Source: Limonium bicolor (Eukaryota > Streptophyta > Magnoliopsida > Caryophyllales > Plumbaginaceae). From it: 64,000 nt of DNA. Below, one piece after another: positions 1 to 10,997 of the stretch (position 1 is the first letter of the stretch; each line of letters begins with the position of its first letter). A program made the position numbers and the translations under genes. The DNA is taken from NCBI GenBank assembly GCA_023374045.1, contig CM041776.1, positions 475,219,375 through 475,283,374 of the forward strand, written 5' to 3'. Under the pieces are notes generated by a model that was given only the letters and a program-made list of their open reading frames with translations, was not told the origin of the DNA and ran no database searches.

Positions 1-1758
1 TAATGTTATAAGTAATTAAATTGGTCAACAAAGACTAGTATACCCTCCTAGGCATAATGGTGGCCGGTTTTTGTAGTAGTGAGTCACCAAGTTGTAAAAG
101 AAATCAAATAAGTAAAGTAAAACTTTAAGTAAAGTACTATTTGCTTTATAAGTTACAAATATCCTTAAAGCAAACTTATCTCATTCTCTCATTCCTTCCT
201 CCATTTCACACGGCTCCACTCTCTTCTTCCTCTCTTCTTCTTGTTCTCTCTCGGTAATGCTACTACCACCATGGAAGTTCCAACTTTGAACACATGTAAA
301 ATCTTGCTCACTTAACCAAATCAAAAACAAACACCACCATTCTCTTAGTTAAGCCAAGCTCTACAATCTTGTCTCTTCAAAACTTCAAAACCTCCATTTC
401 GGTGCCAAGAGAAACCACCATGGGAGGAGCTTGAGCTCACCTTTTCACATATTCATGTTCTCCTTTGCTTCAAGGTAAGGAAACTCAAAGAAAATCCATG
501 TTTCCTCCATGTTTTCATGTTGTCCGAAAATTCACCTCACAATGGTGTATTTATCTTGCTTGTTTAGCTTCATTCGAATCTTCCAAGGGCTAGGAGGAGT
601 CCTCTCTTGATATATATTCAAGCTCTCTTTCCATTCAAAGGTAAAACAATTACCTTGATGTGTTAAAACAATATATGTAACTAGGGTTTACAATGAGATG
701 AAGCTTAAAGCTTATATACTCATTACAATGTTGGTATATTGTTTAGTTGTTGACAAGGAAGGAAATGCCTTACCGGTTTACAAGGAAACAAGAAAGAAAT
801 TTGTGAGGAAAAGAGGTAAACAAACTATCTCAATGTGGTTTAATGCCTTAGGAGAAATAAGCTTATAATGCTTGTTAAAACTGCCTAAAGAGCAAATGGT
901 AAATGAGCTAGTAAAATGCTCTCAAGGAGTTTATTAAAGGAATATGTATTGTTGGGTGTATTTGCAGGTCAAAGGCATTATTATGTGGGAAATTCAATGT
1001 TTAAAGTTTATGCAATTTAAGGGCCTAAGAGCCATGCATTTAAGGGCCTAAGTGCCAAGCAATTTAAGTTATGCACTATATTGTGATGTAGTGCTTAATG
1101 TGTGAAGTTTGTGTATAAAGTGTGTTGATGGATTTTAGGTGTTCTTGAATGAATTAAGGTAAAAACCTAAGTGTTTGGATGTGGGTATATACTAGAGAAG
1201 CTATGGCCAAATTTGGGAAATGTGTAAGAAGTTCTAAGTGTTGTAAGTGAGTTTTGGTGAACTAGGAAGGATTAAAGGTGAATGAATGTTTACTTGAGAG
1301 GGAAACATGTATTAAAGGGATTAAGAGTGATGCAAGGAAGTAGGCATTATCTTGGAAGTTTTAGAAATCTATGGGTGTTCTTAAGATGTATTAAAGTCTT
1401 AGAGGAGTTGTTTAAGGTTTAGGTAAGGTTGGTGTTCAAGGGACAAGTGATGTTTAGGTATGATGTAAAAAGGAGATTTAGTTAGTAAGAAAATAATGCT
1501 TAAGAGATGATGTTAAGATGAGAAGAAAGTGTTTGGGATAGTAGTTATAATAGGTGAGAAACACCATTTAGGAACCTAGTACAAATGTTGAAAGTATTAA
1601 GGAATTTTTACAAGGAAATAAGTAAAGGTTTAAGGAGTTAGAAGATGAGTTTAGTGGATGTTGTATGTGGATATAAGGTTACCAAATGTTGTTAGGAAGC
1701 ATTAAGAGGCCTTAGGAGAAGTTTGGTGAAGTTTGGCAAAGTTTGGGTAAGATTAGAA

Positions 1759-2030
1759 GGCGACCGACCCAGGGGCCGACCCAGTTTTTGGGTCGGTCGA
1801 GCCTCTGTTAGATGTTAGGAATGTGTTCGGTAATGGTCCGACCCAAAAGGGTGGGTCGGACATGGGTCGGTCGGTCAAGTTTCAAAGGTGGAAAATGTTC
1901 GCACATGGACCGACCCAGAATGGTGGGTCGGACGTGGGTCGGACGGGCATGTTTGTAAGGAAGTAAAAGGGTTCTGTAATGGACCGACCCAGTTGTGGGT
2001 CGGACGGTGGGTCGGTCGGACCAAAAACAT
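1759..2030. repeat. Palindrome array of LTR1
   Basis: Four clusters of inverted repeats with arms GACCGACCCA and TGGGTCGGTC, separated by about 70-100 bp of AG-rich DNA. The arms differ from those of the other LTR families, but the position inside the LTR is the same. Confidence 0.8.
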
Positions 2031-3798
2031 GGTTTAAGGTTATGAAATGATATGAGATGATGGGGATTGGTAGGTAATGATGTTATAAGGATGCTAAGGA
2101 CATGTTAGGGGAGTTTTAATGACACCTAAGTGGGTTAAAAGTTGTATTAAAATGTGAGAGTAAAACAAGTTAAAAATGTTAAGTTATGTAACTAAGTTAA
2201 CGGGGAAAAATTAAGCATTGACATTAAATAATCAAGTAAACCCCGATGTTAATGAAAACACATGTGATGTTAACAGTTGTTCGAGAATTTGCTCGAGGAA
2301 CATAAGTGGACGTGGTAAAGTGGACCCTGGTGACAGGTATGGTTTTCTTGCAACCTGCGTCCTACCGGATTACACCGGCTTGTATGCCAATGTGTTTTTC
2401 TGCATGTTTGCCACGTTGTAAGATTAAACATGTAATGAGTTTACAGTAATTCATTTATGTGGCGTGTACAACTCCGATACCATTTAACCTCGAAAGTGTT
2501 AACCTTAGTTAACTGAGTCTAGGATCACATGAGAGTTCGGTATTCGGAGTAAACGACCCGAACCATGGGACGTACTAACCACGGCTATGCGTGTGTTAAA
2601 TGTGTGACATGTGTATGTGAATGTAGGGATCTCCCTTGTGTGTCTAACACAGTTGTAATACTGTATGATGTGTAGATGTGATAGACTCCATAGTGGGGTT
2701 CTAACTAATATCTAAAGTAAGTATGTACTAACAGTAGTGAGGAATCCGGTTTGGCCGGTCGCGCGTTGTTTGGGAGAGGGTATCCTTTGTAGCCTTACCC
2801 TTTCTTTGTAATGGTTGTTTCCCTCACGGGTTATGATCTCCCATTAGCTTACTCCAAAGCTTAGCTATTCTGACTTATGATCGGTTTAGGGGGAACATGT
2901 GTTTGTGTGGTGTGTTCGGGCCTCCAAACCCGAACCGCCTTAACTTAAGTTACTCGTCCAACTATTAGGACGGTAATGAGTGTTGTTGTTATTGTATAAC
3001 GAGCTTATCATGAGACTGGCAACATTCTCTAGGCTCACCAGTGTATAAACTATGTTTGGGTCGGTTCCTAAGAGAACCACTCCCATTATGTTATGTGTTC
3101 TTGTTGTGATGCAATATCTATTGCGGTATTATGTTGTGTACGTGCAAAGTGTTATTAGGTGTTGTATGTAGTGTATGTTATATGTTGTATAATGTAGATT
3201 GTGTGGATCATGGATATGACTCCCAGTTTGTGATAAGAGGCGTTTAAGGAAAACCCGATTTAAGGGTATGTGTCGTCTATTAAGGAAGTAGCTCCATTAG
3301 AGGAGGAACACTCTAGGGATATTGAATACCTTGAGTGATTATTTAAGTAAGGATATATTATCCGATTGTTGAGCCCATTGAGGCGAAATGTTAAGTGTTG
3401 TGTGTTTATTGTTACATGCATGATTTAAATATAATCAACTGCATGTTAAGACGACAATTAGTTGTGCGTGGCCCGGTAGCATGGGCTGCGGGATTACCAT
3501 ACCAGCAAAGGTGCTGAGCCCCTTGGGGCCACCCCTTTCTCTTCTTTTCCTATTTCAGGTACGAAGTGCTGGAAGCCGTTCGAGAGTAGGACGGGTAGTC
3601 ATTGTACATGGGTAAACTTTTAAGTGTATGTATACAGTAGGTGTAGTAAGTCCGAAATTGTTGTCGGCAACAGTTTATAAATACTCGGTATAGTTGTTAA
3701 GGTGTATGTTGTTGTTGTTGTTAATGGAAAGGGATACTAATGATAGTTGCTCGGGAATTTAGCCCATCAGACCGGTACAATGTATATGGATTAGCCTT

Positions 3799-3820
3799 GT
3801 TAGCCACGTGGGTGGCTAAC
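3799..3820. promoter_or_regulatory. G-box hairpin near the end of LTR1
   Basis: An inverted repeat GTTAGCCAC / GTGGCTAAC with CACGTG inside, about 90 bp before the LTR end. Equivalent hairpins occur at 8901-8921, 27519-27539, 35066-35087, 44686-44707 and 58322-58342, each preceded by a CATCAGACC block. The function is unknown: it could be a bZIP/bHLH site or an RNA stem in the leader. Confidence 0.6.
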
Positions 3821-3912
3821 GGCGTGTAACACCAACAAGTTAAGTAATGTGATGAGGTTGTTCTTCCGCTGCAGTTTGTTGTAAGTATGTTAATGTTGGA
3901 TGGGGTGTTACA

Positions 3913-4033
3913 TATATATATATATATATGCACCAATCCATGCATTTAGGGTTGTACAAAAAAAAACAGCAATACAAAAGCAAAGTGCCTCTCAAGGTCA
4001 CTGTTTTATTCATCGTTTCATTCTTTACAAACA
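3913..4033 (+). repeat. Copia LTR tail, copy 1
   Basis: Starts with a (TA)n run and ends TTCATTCTTTACAAACA. It matches 49700-49819, the end of the copia 3' LTR, with few differences. LTR1 is inserted at its (TA)n tract. Confidence 0.7.
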
Positions 4034-4668
4034 CAAGATACGTAGAATTCCATCACTATGGCCAAGAATTTATCAGGGGTTACTGACAAGCATGTTCTAG
4101 CTATTAAGGTGAAGAAACTTTGGAGCGAGTTTGAGAAGTATAAGTTGTCCACACCGTAGAAGCCTAAGAACTTTTTTCTTCTTACTTTGGCAGTATTTCT
4201 TTTAACACACAATCATGTAGCACTTGACCTGTAGTTGATATATTTTTTATCAGGGGCTACTACTGTAGCTTAGAGTGAATGGAAGACTTATTGGAATAGG
4301 CACATATCCCTACCATGCCTCGACCTACAACCAAAGATCATAAAGAAGGGTAGCTTCTTACGACGCAACCAAGATATCTCGTTTTATTTTACTTTTTGTT
4401 TTATGGTTTATAGTTTAGTTTATAGTTACATCGAAATATTGTTTTTGGCTAACATTAACCACCATTTCTTGTTGGTTATTTCTAGTGTGATGTTTTCTCA
4501 AAATTGTGTTTCAAGGTTGCACTTCAACCATATTATGTTGACTTGAGCTTTCAACTTATGTGTGGGGGAGGTCCTCTGAAGCTCACTATCCAACTCAGTT
4601 AAAAGAGTCTTAGTTTTTTTTTTGTCATTGAAGATTGATTGTTTCTCGCTTATTTTTCCCTCTTCGAA
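4034..4668. other. Unassigned DNA, copy 1 of the duplicated segment
   Basis: About 630 bp matching 49820-50455 almost base for base. A reading frame starting MAKNLSGV near 4060 is recognisable in both copies, though stops break it; I do not recognise the protein. It ends at the TSD of solo LTR2 (TCGAA, 4664-4668). Confidence 0.6.
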
Positions 4669-7600
4669 TGAAATACCCCGAACTTAAACATAAGGAATTA
4701 AAAATTAATCTAATACGTATTTAAGGGCCTAAGGATACCTAATTAATATTGGTAAGGAAAAATAAATCCAAAAGAAATAAAGAAACGCTCAAAAAGGCGG
4801 AAAACACTATATAAGCGTTAAATAACCGTAAGAGGTATGAGACCTCGGTTAGAGTATTATATGGATCCCAAAGGTTTAATGAGACCTAAATAATATATGG
4901 GAACGACTCCCGAAGAAAATGGATCCTTAAAACGGATTAAAGTCACTAACGAACCTTAAAGCGCGTTTTTCGAGGTAACCGGGAAAACGTGACTTTAAGT
5001 GGGTCAAATAGACTCGTAACAATTTTGGTCAACTAAATAGTCATTAATAAATATTAGTGAATTTTTAGAACCAATGAAGTCAATAAAACGAGAAATTAGT
5101 AAAAACTGTCAAAAACGAGAAGTTGTGGGGTGGGGAAAAACATAAATAACACAAACTTATGTGTCCACTTTTAAAATAAAAAGTAAAATGTAGTGTGTGT
5201 TGTGTGTATGTCCGATTTGGACCCCTCACTCACACTCTCTCACACACTCACTCCCTTATTTACAAAAACTACAAACTAATAAAGTAAACACTCACTATTT
5301 ATTACCCCACACTCTCACACTCTCTCCCTATCTCTATCTCCCTCTCTCACGTAAATCCCCCACCCTCACTCTCTCTTTTCTCTTCTTCTTCCTCCTCCAG
5401 CGATTTCCATGGAGAAATGGAAACACCCACACAAAACTCTACTTCTCTCCTCTTGTAACCCCCTTGAATCTCTTCCATAAATTATAAAAACTACACCATT
5501 GGAATGCTCTCATCAAGAGCTACATTCCTATCTATTCAAAAATCGAAAACAACAACTTTAATCTCCATGGGTATGGAGCATTTGGAGTTTCAAGACCACC
5601 ATTAGAACCACCTCTTCCTCCTTGTCATTTTAAGGTAAAAATCTTCTTGAAACTCCTTTGTTTTCCTAGCCTCATGGGCAAAACGAAAATGAAGCTAAAA
5701 CCTTGTTTGGTTTCTTTGCACTCTAGCCGATTTCGGCTTGTTGAAGGAGTTGGAAATCTTGTTCTTGAACCACTCCAAGCTTCATTTGCACCCTTGCAAG
5801 GTAATGAGACTCCTAAACCCTAGAATGTGCATTAGAAACTCAAATGATGTTTAAAGTTAGTATGGTGTATTGAAGTATGAGTGTATGTGTAGGTGTAGTG
5901 TTAGAATTGGTTTAGAAACCGTGTGAAGAGAGGAGAGGAAGAGGAAAAGAAAAGCAAGAAGCAAGAAGAAGAAAAGAAATTAGAAGAGAAACAAGGTAAG
6001 GATACTCACCTTTGTGTAGCCTTGTATATATATGGATGTAACAGATTTTTAGAAGTTTGAAATGAGTAATGAAAATGGTATTGTGTAGCAATATATTGTG
6101 TAGGAGAATCTAAGTGTTTAAAACCATTGAAAGACATGTAAAATGTATTGATACTTAGTTGGGTATTGATTGAGTATGTGCAGGAATTTTATTGTGTTGT
6201 AGTGATTTTGAGGTGTGGATAAGATGTATTGTATAAACAGGTTGTGAGAACGGGAAATTGTGAGCTGAAATGGTGTGTGAGCAAGTAAGAATTATAGGGG
6301 AGGCTATGTCGAATTTTATCTAGGAATTTGAGGACTTAGATACATTTGGAACAGATTTTGGAAAGTTAAAATGAATGGTTTAGTAGCTTGTAACAGATTT
6401 GGATATGAGGTGGTAAATGGGATGGAATTAGGTTGTGAGTAATGTATTTTGGATGCTAGGAGTAGCATTAGTTGAGGAAGTAATGGAGGTTAGAAGTTGA
6501 GTGATAAATCTGTAGCATGATAGTGGAAACCAAAATCTGTAGCAAAGAGGTATTAGATTGCATCGTGGAACTAAGAAGAAATAGTGTGCAAGATTTGGTA
6601 AAATGAATGTTGGACTTGGGTATAGGTGGTACAATTGCTTGGAAAATGAATTGGCTTGGTAAGAGGAGGTGTTTGGGATTCTAGGAGTGACTGGTAGAGG
6701 AAGTATTGGATGTTGGAAGTTGGAACAAAAATATGTAGCATTGAAGGATGCAAAACTGTTGTAAGTGTGGAAGGGAAGTGATGAAATTGTGTAAGTTGAT
6801 TGATGGATTTAGTAAAGAACTTGGTGGATGAACTAAGGCAATTTGAAGGGCCTAGGTAGTGTTTAAACATGTGGGATTACATGTAAGAAGATGGAGAAAC
6901 AATGGGTAAAGTATAGAACTGAAAACAGAAATAAAAATGCAAATACTGGGCCGGACCGAACTTGCGACCGGACTTGCAAGTTCGGTCGAGCCCAGATTTA
7001 CAAAGACGGGAATGCTTCTGGAATGGACCGAACTTGCGACCGGACTTACAAGTTCGGTCGGCCAGAAAAATTCTCCCGTCAGTAACCTTCGGGAATGGGC
7101 CGAACTTGCGACCGGACTTGCAAGTTCGGTCGGCCAGAAAAATTTCCGTCTTGTAAGCTACTGGAATGGACCGACCTTGCGACCAAACTTGTAAGGTCGG
7201 TCGGGCTAAAATTTTCCGTTAAGTAACTTACTGGAATGGACCGACCTTAGGACCGGACTTGCAAGGTCGGTCGGCCCTGGAATTTTCACCCGATGTAGCC
7301 TACTGACTTGGACCGAACTTGCAAGATCGGTCGCAAGTTCGGTTGGGTCAAAACTTACAAAAAAAAAAACTATAAGACTATGGTTAGTATATGTATGTAT
7401 GTATATGTATACCCACCTACACATACGTGCATATATATGTAAGTATACCATTGTTAAGCAATGAAAAGTAAGTAAATAAAATGTAAGTATAAGAATGTGA
7501 AGACTTAGTAAGTATGAGTTAGGAAGCGCAAGGGTTACCGAATTAAATTAATGATAGTTAGATTAATTGTTCGATTGTATGTAAATCATTGGATTTGATT

Positions 7601-9021
7601 TGTGAACACCGGAGGAACATTGGGATACAAGTACCACGGTGAAAGGTATGATTTCTTCATGCCCTGTATCCTAATCTGGTTACCCCGATTTGTGTGCTTA
7701 TTTGATCACCTAAATAAGATAAATGCATGAATCGGACTATATTGCACTTACCTGTGCTTGACTTATGTTTTTTCTTGATATTTATTGTCTTGAGCACTAG
7801 TTTGTATAATTCATGAATGAAATAGAATGATGATGTAGTGTATTTAAATCTTGCAATGTACTTATGTATTGTATTGTAGTCCGTATGGAAGTGTATTGAG
7901 CAAAGTATTTGTATATGTGGTTTGAGTGAATGACTTCTGCTAATTCCTAACTACCTAACTCCTAACTTAAGTGTGAGTAAATTGGAATGAGTAGAAGTCC
8001 GATATAGTTTCGGCCACGCGTGAGGATGAGGAGACACAAGAGGTTGGATCCGATTCCTGGTTCGTAAGCTGGTCCACGGCCCAAATCCCTTAAGTGGGTA
8101 GCATCCGGGATTAGTGAACCAAGTAAAGCCTGGTGGTGGGACGGTGTAGTCCCTGCCCAGAGGCCATACCAGCTTAACATGAGTAAGAGTAAGCAAGAGA
8201 GTATGTATGAGTAAGTATGTATGAGTATGAGTATGAGTATGTATGCGTATGTATGGAGTAACGAGTAAAAGAGTAATCTCCACCCGATTAACCCGGGTGG
8301 ACCAATGAAGCTAACAAGAACTGTACTTGTGTATGTAATGAGTATGTGTATTCGGAAGAAGGTAAGTATGTATTGGATGGTTATATTGTATCCCCTATAT
8401 GTAATGAAGTGTATGTATGTATGCTTGCGTAAGTATTCTTGTATTGTGTATAAGAGCATGTATGCATGTATGTTTGTATGAAAATGAACTGCATGTATTC
8501 GACCAAGTGGTCGGCGTACCCTCACTAGTACGCGGGGTATGCGGTTATCGTGCGCAGCGAAAGCTGACCCCCTAGGGGGAACGTTTTTAGTGTGCAGGTA
8601 CCCGAAGCGGATGTGTTCAAGGTAAGAGACCGGCGGCACAACCTTGTATCTAGAAAGTAAGTAGTTGTGAGGAATGGGTAGTAAGTAGTCTCCTAGTCAG
8701 TATGTATGAGTTTGGAAGAGGTATTATACTTGTATGAGGATCCTAGTAGACTCGGTATGTGAATTAAATTGTATTGTACATGGAGTATTGTATGGAATGA
8801 AGATTGTAGTACTGATTTGGTAAATGGAGTATGTTTTTGTATGGTAGTACTCGGGATTCCGGTCCATCAGACCGATGCTGTATGTAGTAGCAGTAGCCTT
8901 GTTAGCACGTGGGTGACTAACGGCATTGTATCACCCACATTTGTAAGTATGTATCCGCTGCGTGTATCTGATGTGTAAGGAGATTGGACGGTAAGCATTG
9001 TATTAATGGTAGGGGTGTACA
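4669..9021 (+). mobile_element. LTR2: complete solo LTR, about 4.35 kb
   Basis: Starts TGAAATACCCCG and ends GGGGTGTACA. It is flanked by a perfect 5-bp target site duplication TCGAA (4664-4668 and 9022-9026), and removing it restores the sequence seen uninterrupted at 50450-50465. It therefore arose from a full element by LTR-LTR recombination. By its start and internal blocks it belongs to the same family as the LTRs of the minus-strand element at 34975-48962. Inside: a possible TATA box near 4807, a CT-rich leader (5220-5400), a donor-like TAAGGTAAAA (5631-5640), a palindrome array (6947-7350), a (GTAT)n-rich stretch (8190-8480), a hairpin plus acceptor-like TGTGCAG (8565-8597) and a G-box hairpin (8901-8921). 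The long minus-strand ORFs here come from simple sequence and are not genes. Confidence 0.92.
6947..7350. repeat. Six-unit palindrome array of LTR2
   Basis: Six units about 70 bp apart (6953, 7025, 7099, 7168, 7237, 7309), each beginning with GGACCGA and closing with TCGGTC. Units 1-3 have arms GACCGAACTTGC and GCAAGTTCGGTC; units 4 and 5 have GACCGACCTT and AAGGTCGGTC, so both arms changed together. The linkers carry TGGAATGGACC. Confidence 0.85.
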
Positions 9022-9026
9022 TCGAA

Positions 9027-9737
9027 GCATCATGATCCTAAGTTTTTAACACCTTCTATGTCTTTCTTGTAGTTAAATAAAGAGATTTTAATTGTGGGGC
9101 AGACATTTGTTTTTTTGCATAATTATTTGTGTTCGTTCTTTCGTGTGCTAAAGCTTTTTGCATATTCTTGAATATTCCAACAGTTCTTGATGCCATATTC
9201 ATCGTGGGTGGAAAAAAGTCTAAAATTATAATAGGAATAGATTTCATGTTGTTCTTTTAAGGTCAAGTAGGCGACGGTCTTGAAATTCTTGCTCACAGCT
9301 AGTAGTAAACTTTATGCACTTGTGTGCACATATGTAATAGAATTAGGGATGTAGATGACTTGTCTTAGATACCTTAGGGTCTTTTTTCTCAATGTTTCTT
9401 TTGGTAATTGGAGTAGTTATTATGTTTCCTCTTTGATTAAAAAAAATGAACAAACGCGCCTCTTGTGATGGAGATGAGGTAAGGTAAGTATTAATGAACC
9501 CTATTAAATAATATAATCTTCATCCACCTATGAAAGCTTGTGTGAGAAACGATCCTAACTCGGTTCTTATGTAAACTTACAACTAGAGATGATTATTTGG
9601 ATGGACGTGTCGAATTTGGGTCAAGCTTATAGAAACTTTTATGGATTTTATGTAACATTTTAGTGTGGGACCCACTTGAGTTCGGCGTTATTTCTATATA
9701 AATCATGTGCCTTATGTGAATCACATATATAATTGCG
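9027..9737. other. Unassigned DNA, copy 1 of the duplicated segment
   Basis: AT-rich sequence matching 50460-51176 with small indels. I see no convincing coding region, RNA gene or terminal repeat in it. Confidence 0.5.
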
Positions 9738-10990
9738 AAATGTTATAATATACCCCTGATGTTTACCCATTTTTCACAAAACATCCATAAACTTCACAAT
9801 TCACTACAATATACCCTGTGAGTGTAACAAATATTTTTTCATGATGTACCTATATGGACAGTATACCGGCAACATTTTCACGATATACCCTTGTGACAAG
9901 TGATGAATTTTTTTTCCACGATATACCCTTTCAAGCATAAAAGGAATGCCACACTACCTCATAACCGACCAATCTGATAGAATTCAATTTTGCTCGGTGT
10001 ACCCACTAAAATTAACGCACCAATTGCATTTTTCAATTCACATTGTATATTTTTGTTTTTTGGACAAACTTGGTTGATGTACGTGAAAAAAACAGATACA
10101 AAATGTTATATAGCATGATGGTAGAGCAACGAGAGTGACAATTATCCCTAAAAAATGCTCTGGACTGAGATAAAGGCTTTCGAGAGCTAGGCAAAGGTTC
10201 AAGTGACTCACTTACAAATTATATGAGACTACCATACTTGTCAAACACAACTTTCCCAATACCCGGATATGTAAAGATCTGTTTGTCCTTATCTAAATAT
10301 TTCCTTAAGAGACTGTCAGATATGTAACCAATGACTGCAAATAGAACCATCAATATAACACTGACCAACCCCCTCTTGCATGGTTGAAGGCATCGAGAGA
10401 GGTCATATGCCCAAATATCCATTAACTTATAATAAAAAAGATCATAATAAGGTTAGCAAGTGCAATATGAGCATATATATAAAAACATAGACACCAATTT
10501 AAGAGACCCAATTTACACTAAAGATCTAGAACAATAGGTCGGGATCTTCTTATATTCTCTACAAAGTCTAACATAACTAAAATATTTCTCTCCACCAAAA
10601 CTGAAAGCAAATTTGACACTGATCTTAAATTATACCATTTAACACTGTTTGTGAGACACTACACATATATGCTATTTCCAGCATTTCAAGGCCAAAACTA
10701 ACTGCTACACTGTGCATGGGTATATTATGAAAAAAGTACTTGTTACACTGTATAAAGGGTATATCGTGTAAACAAAACAAAATTCATTACACTTCTCAAG
10801 GGTATATCGTGAAAATGTTGTCGATACATTGTGCAGGGGTATATCATGAGAAATATATTTATTGTACACACATGGGTATATTGTAGAGTAAAATAAACCT
10901 GAGAGGTATATTGCATAGTAAATTAAACCTGAGGGGTATATTGTAGAGTAAAATGAACCTAAGGGGTATATTATAATGATTTGTGAAGTT
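9738..10990. mobile_element. Non-autonomous TIR element with captured gene fragment, copy 1
   Basis: The ends carry inverted repeats TTATAATATACCCCT (9743-9757) and its complement (10961-10975). Next to them on both sides are several subterminal repeats of the form CACGATATACCCTTG, in opposite orientation left (9780-9940) and right (10720-10975). In the centre lies a minus-strand fragment of a transporter gene. This is the layout of a Pack-type element (Pack-MULE or similar). No transposase is present and I could not define the target site duplication, so the superfamily is uncertain. A second copy is at 51177-52433. Confidence 0.6.
10219..10425 (-). pseudogene. Amino acid transporter fragment (AVT/AAAP-like), captured
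   Basis: The minus-strand frame contains a hydrophobic stretch (VILMVLFAVIGYISDSLL) followed by TYPGIGKVVFDKYG. This order matches the part of plant vacuolar amino acid transporters (AVT1 group, AAAP superfamily) where a membrane helix is followed by the conserved TYPDIG..AFG motif. Only about 60 residues of a protein usually over 400 long are present, followed by a stop and a GTAAGT donor-like site, as expected for a single captured exon. The copy at 51659-51862 has one extra C in a C-run, shifting the frame at the N-terminal side. Homology is inferred from remembered family motifs; no function is expected. Confidence 0.55.
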
Positions 10991-10997
10991 AACATGT

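Larger units (their letters stand above)
1..3912 (+). repeat. LTR1: 3' part of a long Ty3-type LTR
   Basis: The segment ends in GGGGTGTTACA at 3912, the same end as the other LTRs here; its 5' end lies outside the window. Block order matches LTR5 (54566-58436): a CT-rich leader (180-250), a donor-like CAAGGTAAGG (471-480), a low-complexity AG-rich stretch with no ORF, palindromes built on GACCGACCCA (1759-2030), a hairpin GAGCCCCTTGGGG followed by TTTCAG (3509-3558), and a G-box hairpin (3799-3820). No primer site follows 3912; a (TA)n run does, so this is a solo LTR or a 3' LTR. It sits inside the copia LTR tail of the duplicated segment. No protein-coding content is supported; the short ORFs have no recognisable domains. 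Confidence 0.8.

Noticed and set aside
4807..4816. TATA box as a firm promoter call for LTR2
   Set aside because: The sequence CTATATAAGC is attractive, but the related LTRs at 39350 and 48962 do not keep it, so I only mention it within the LTR.
6947..7350. Regularly spaced repeats resembling a CRISPR array
   Set aside because: Units are palindromic and diverged, linkers are similar to each other, there are no cas genes, and the context is a plant LTR.
7962..8639. 225-residue open frame on the minus strand
   Set aside because: Lies in the (GTAT)n-rich part of solo LTR2; composition is Tyr/Thr/Leu/Ile from simple sequence, with no domain.
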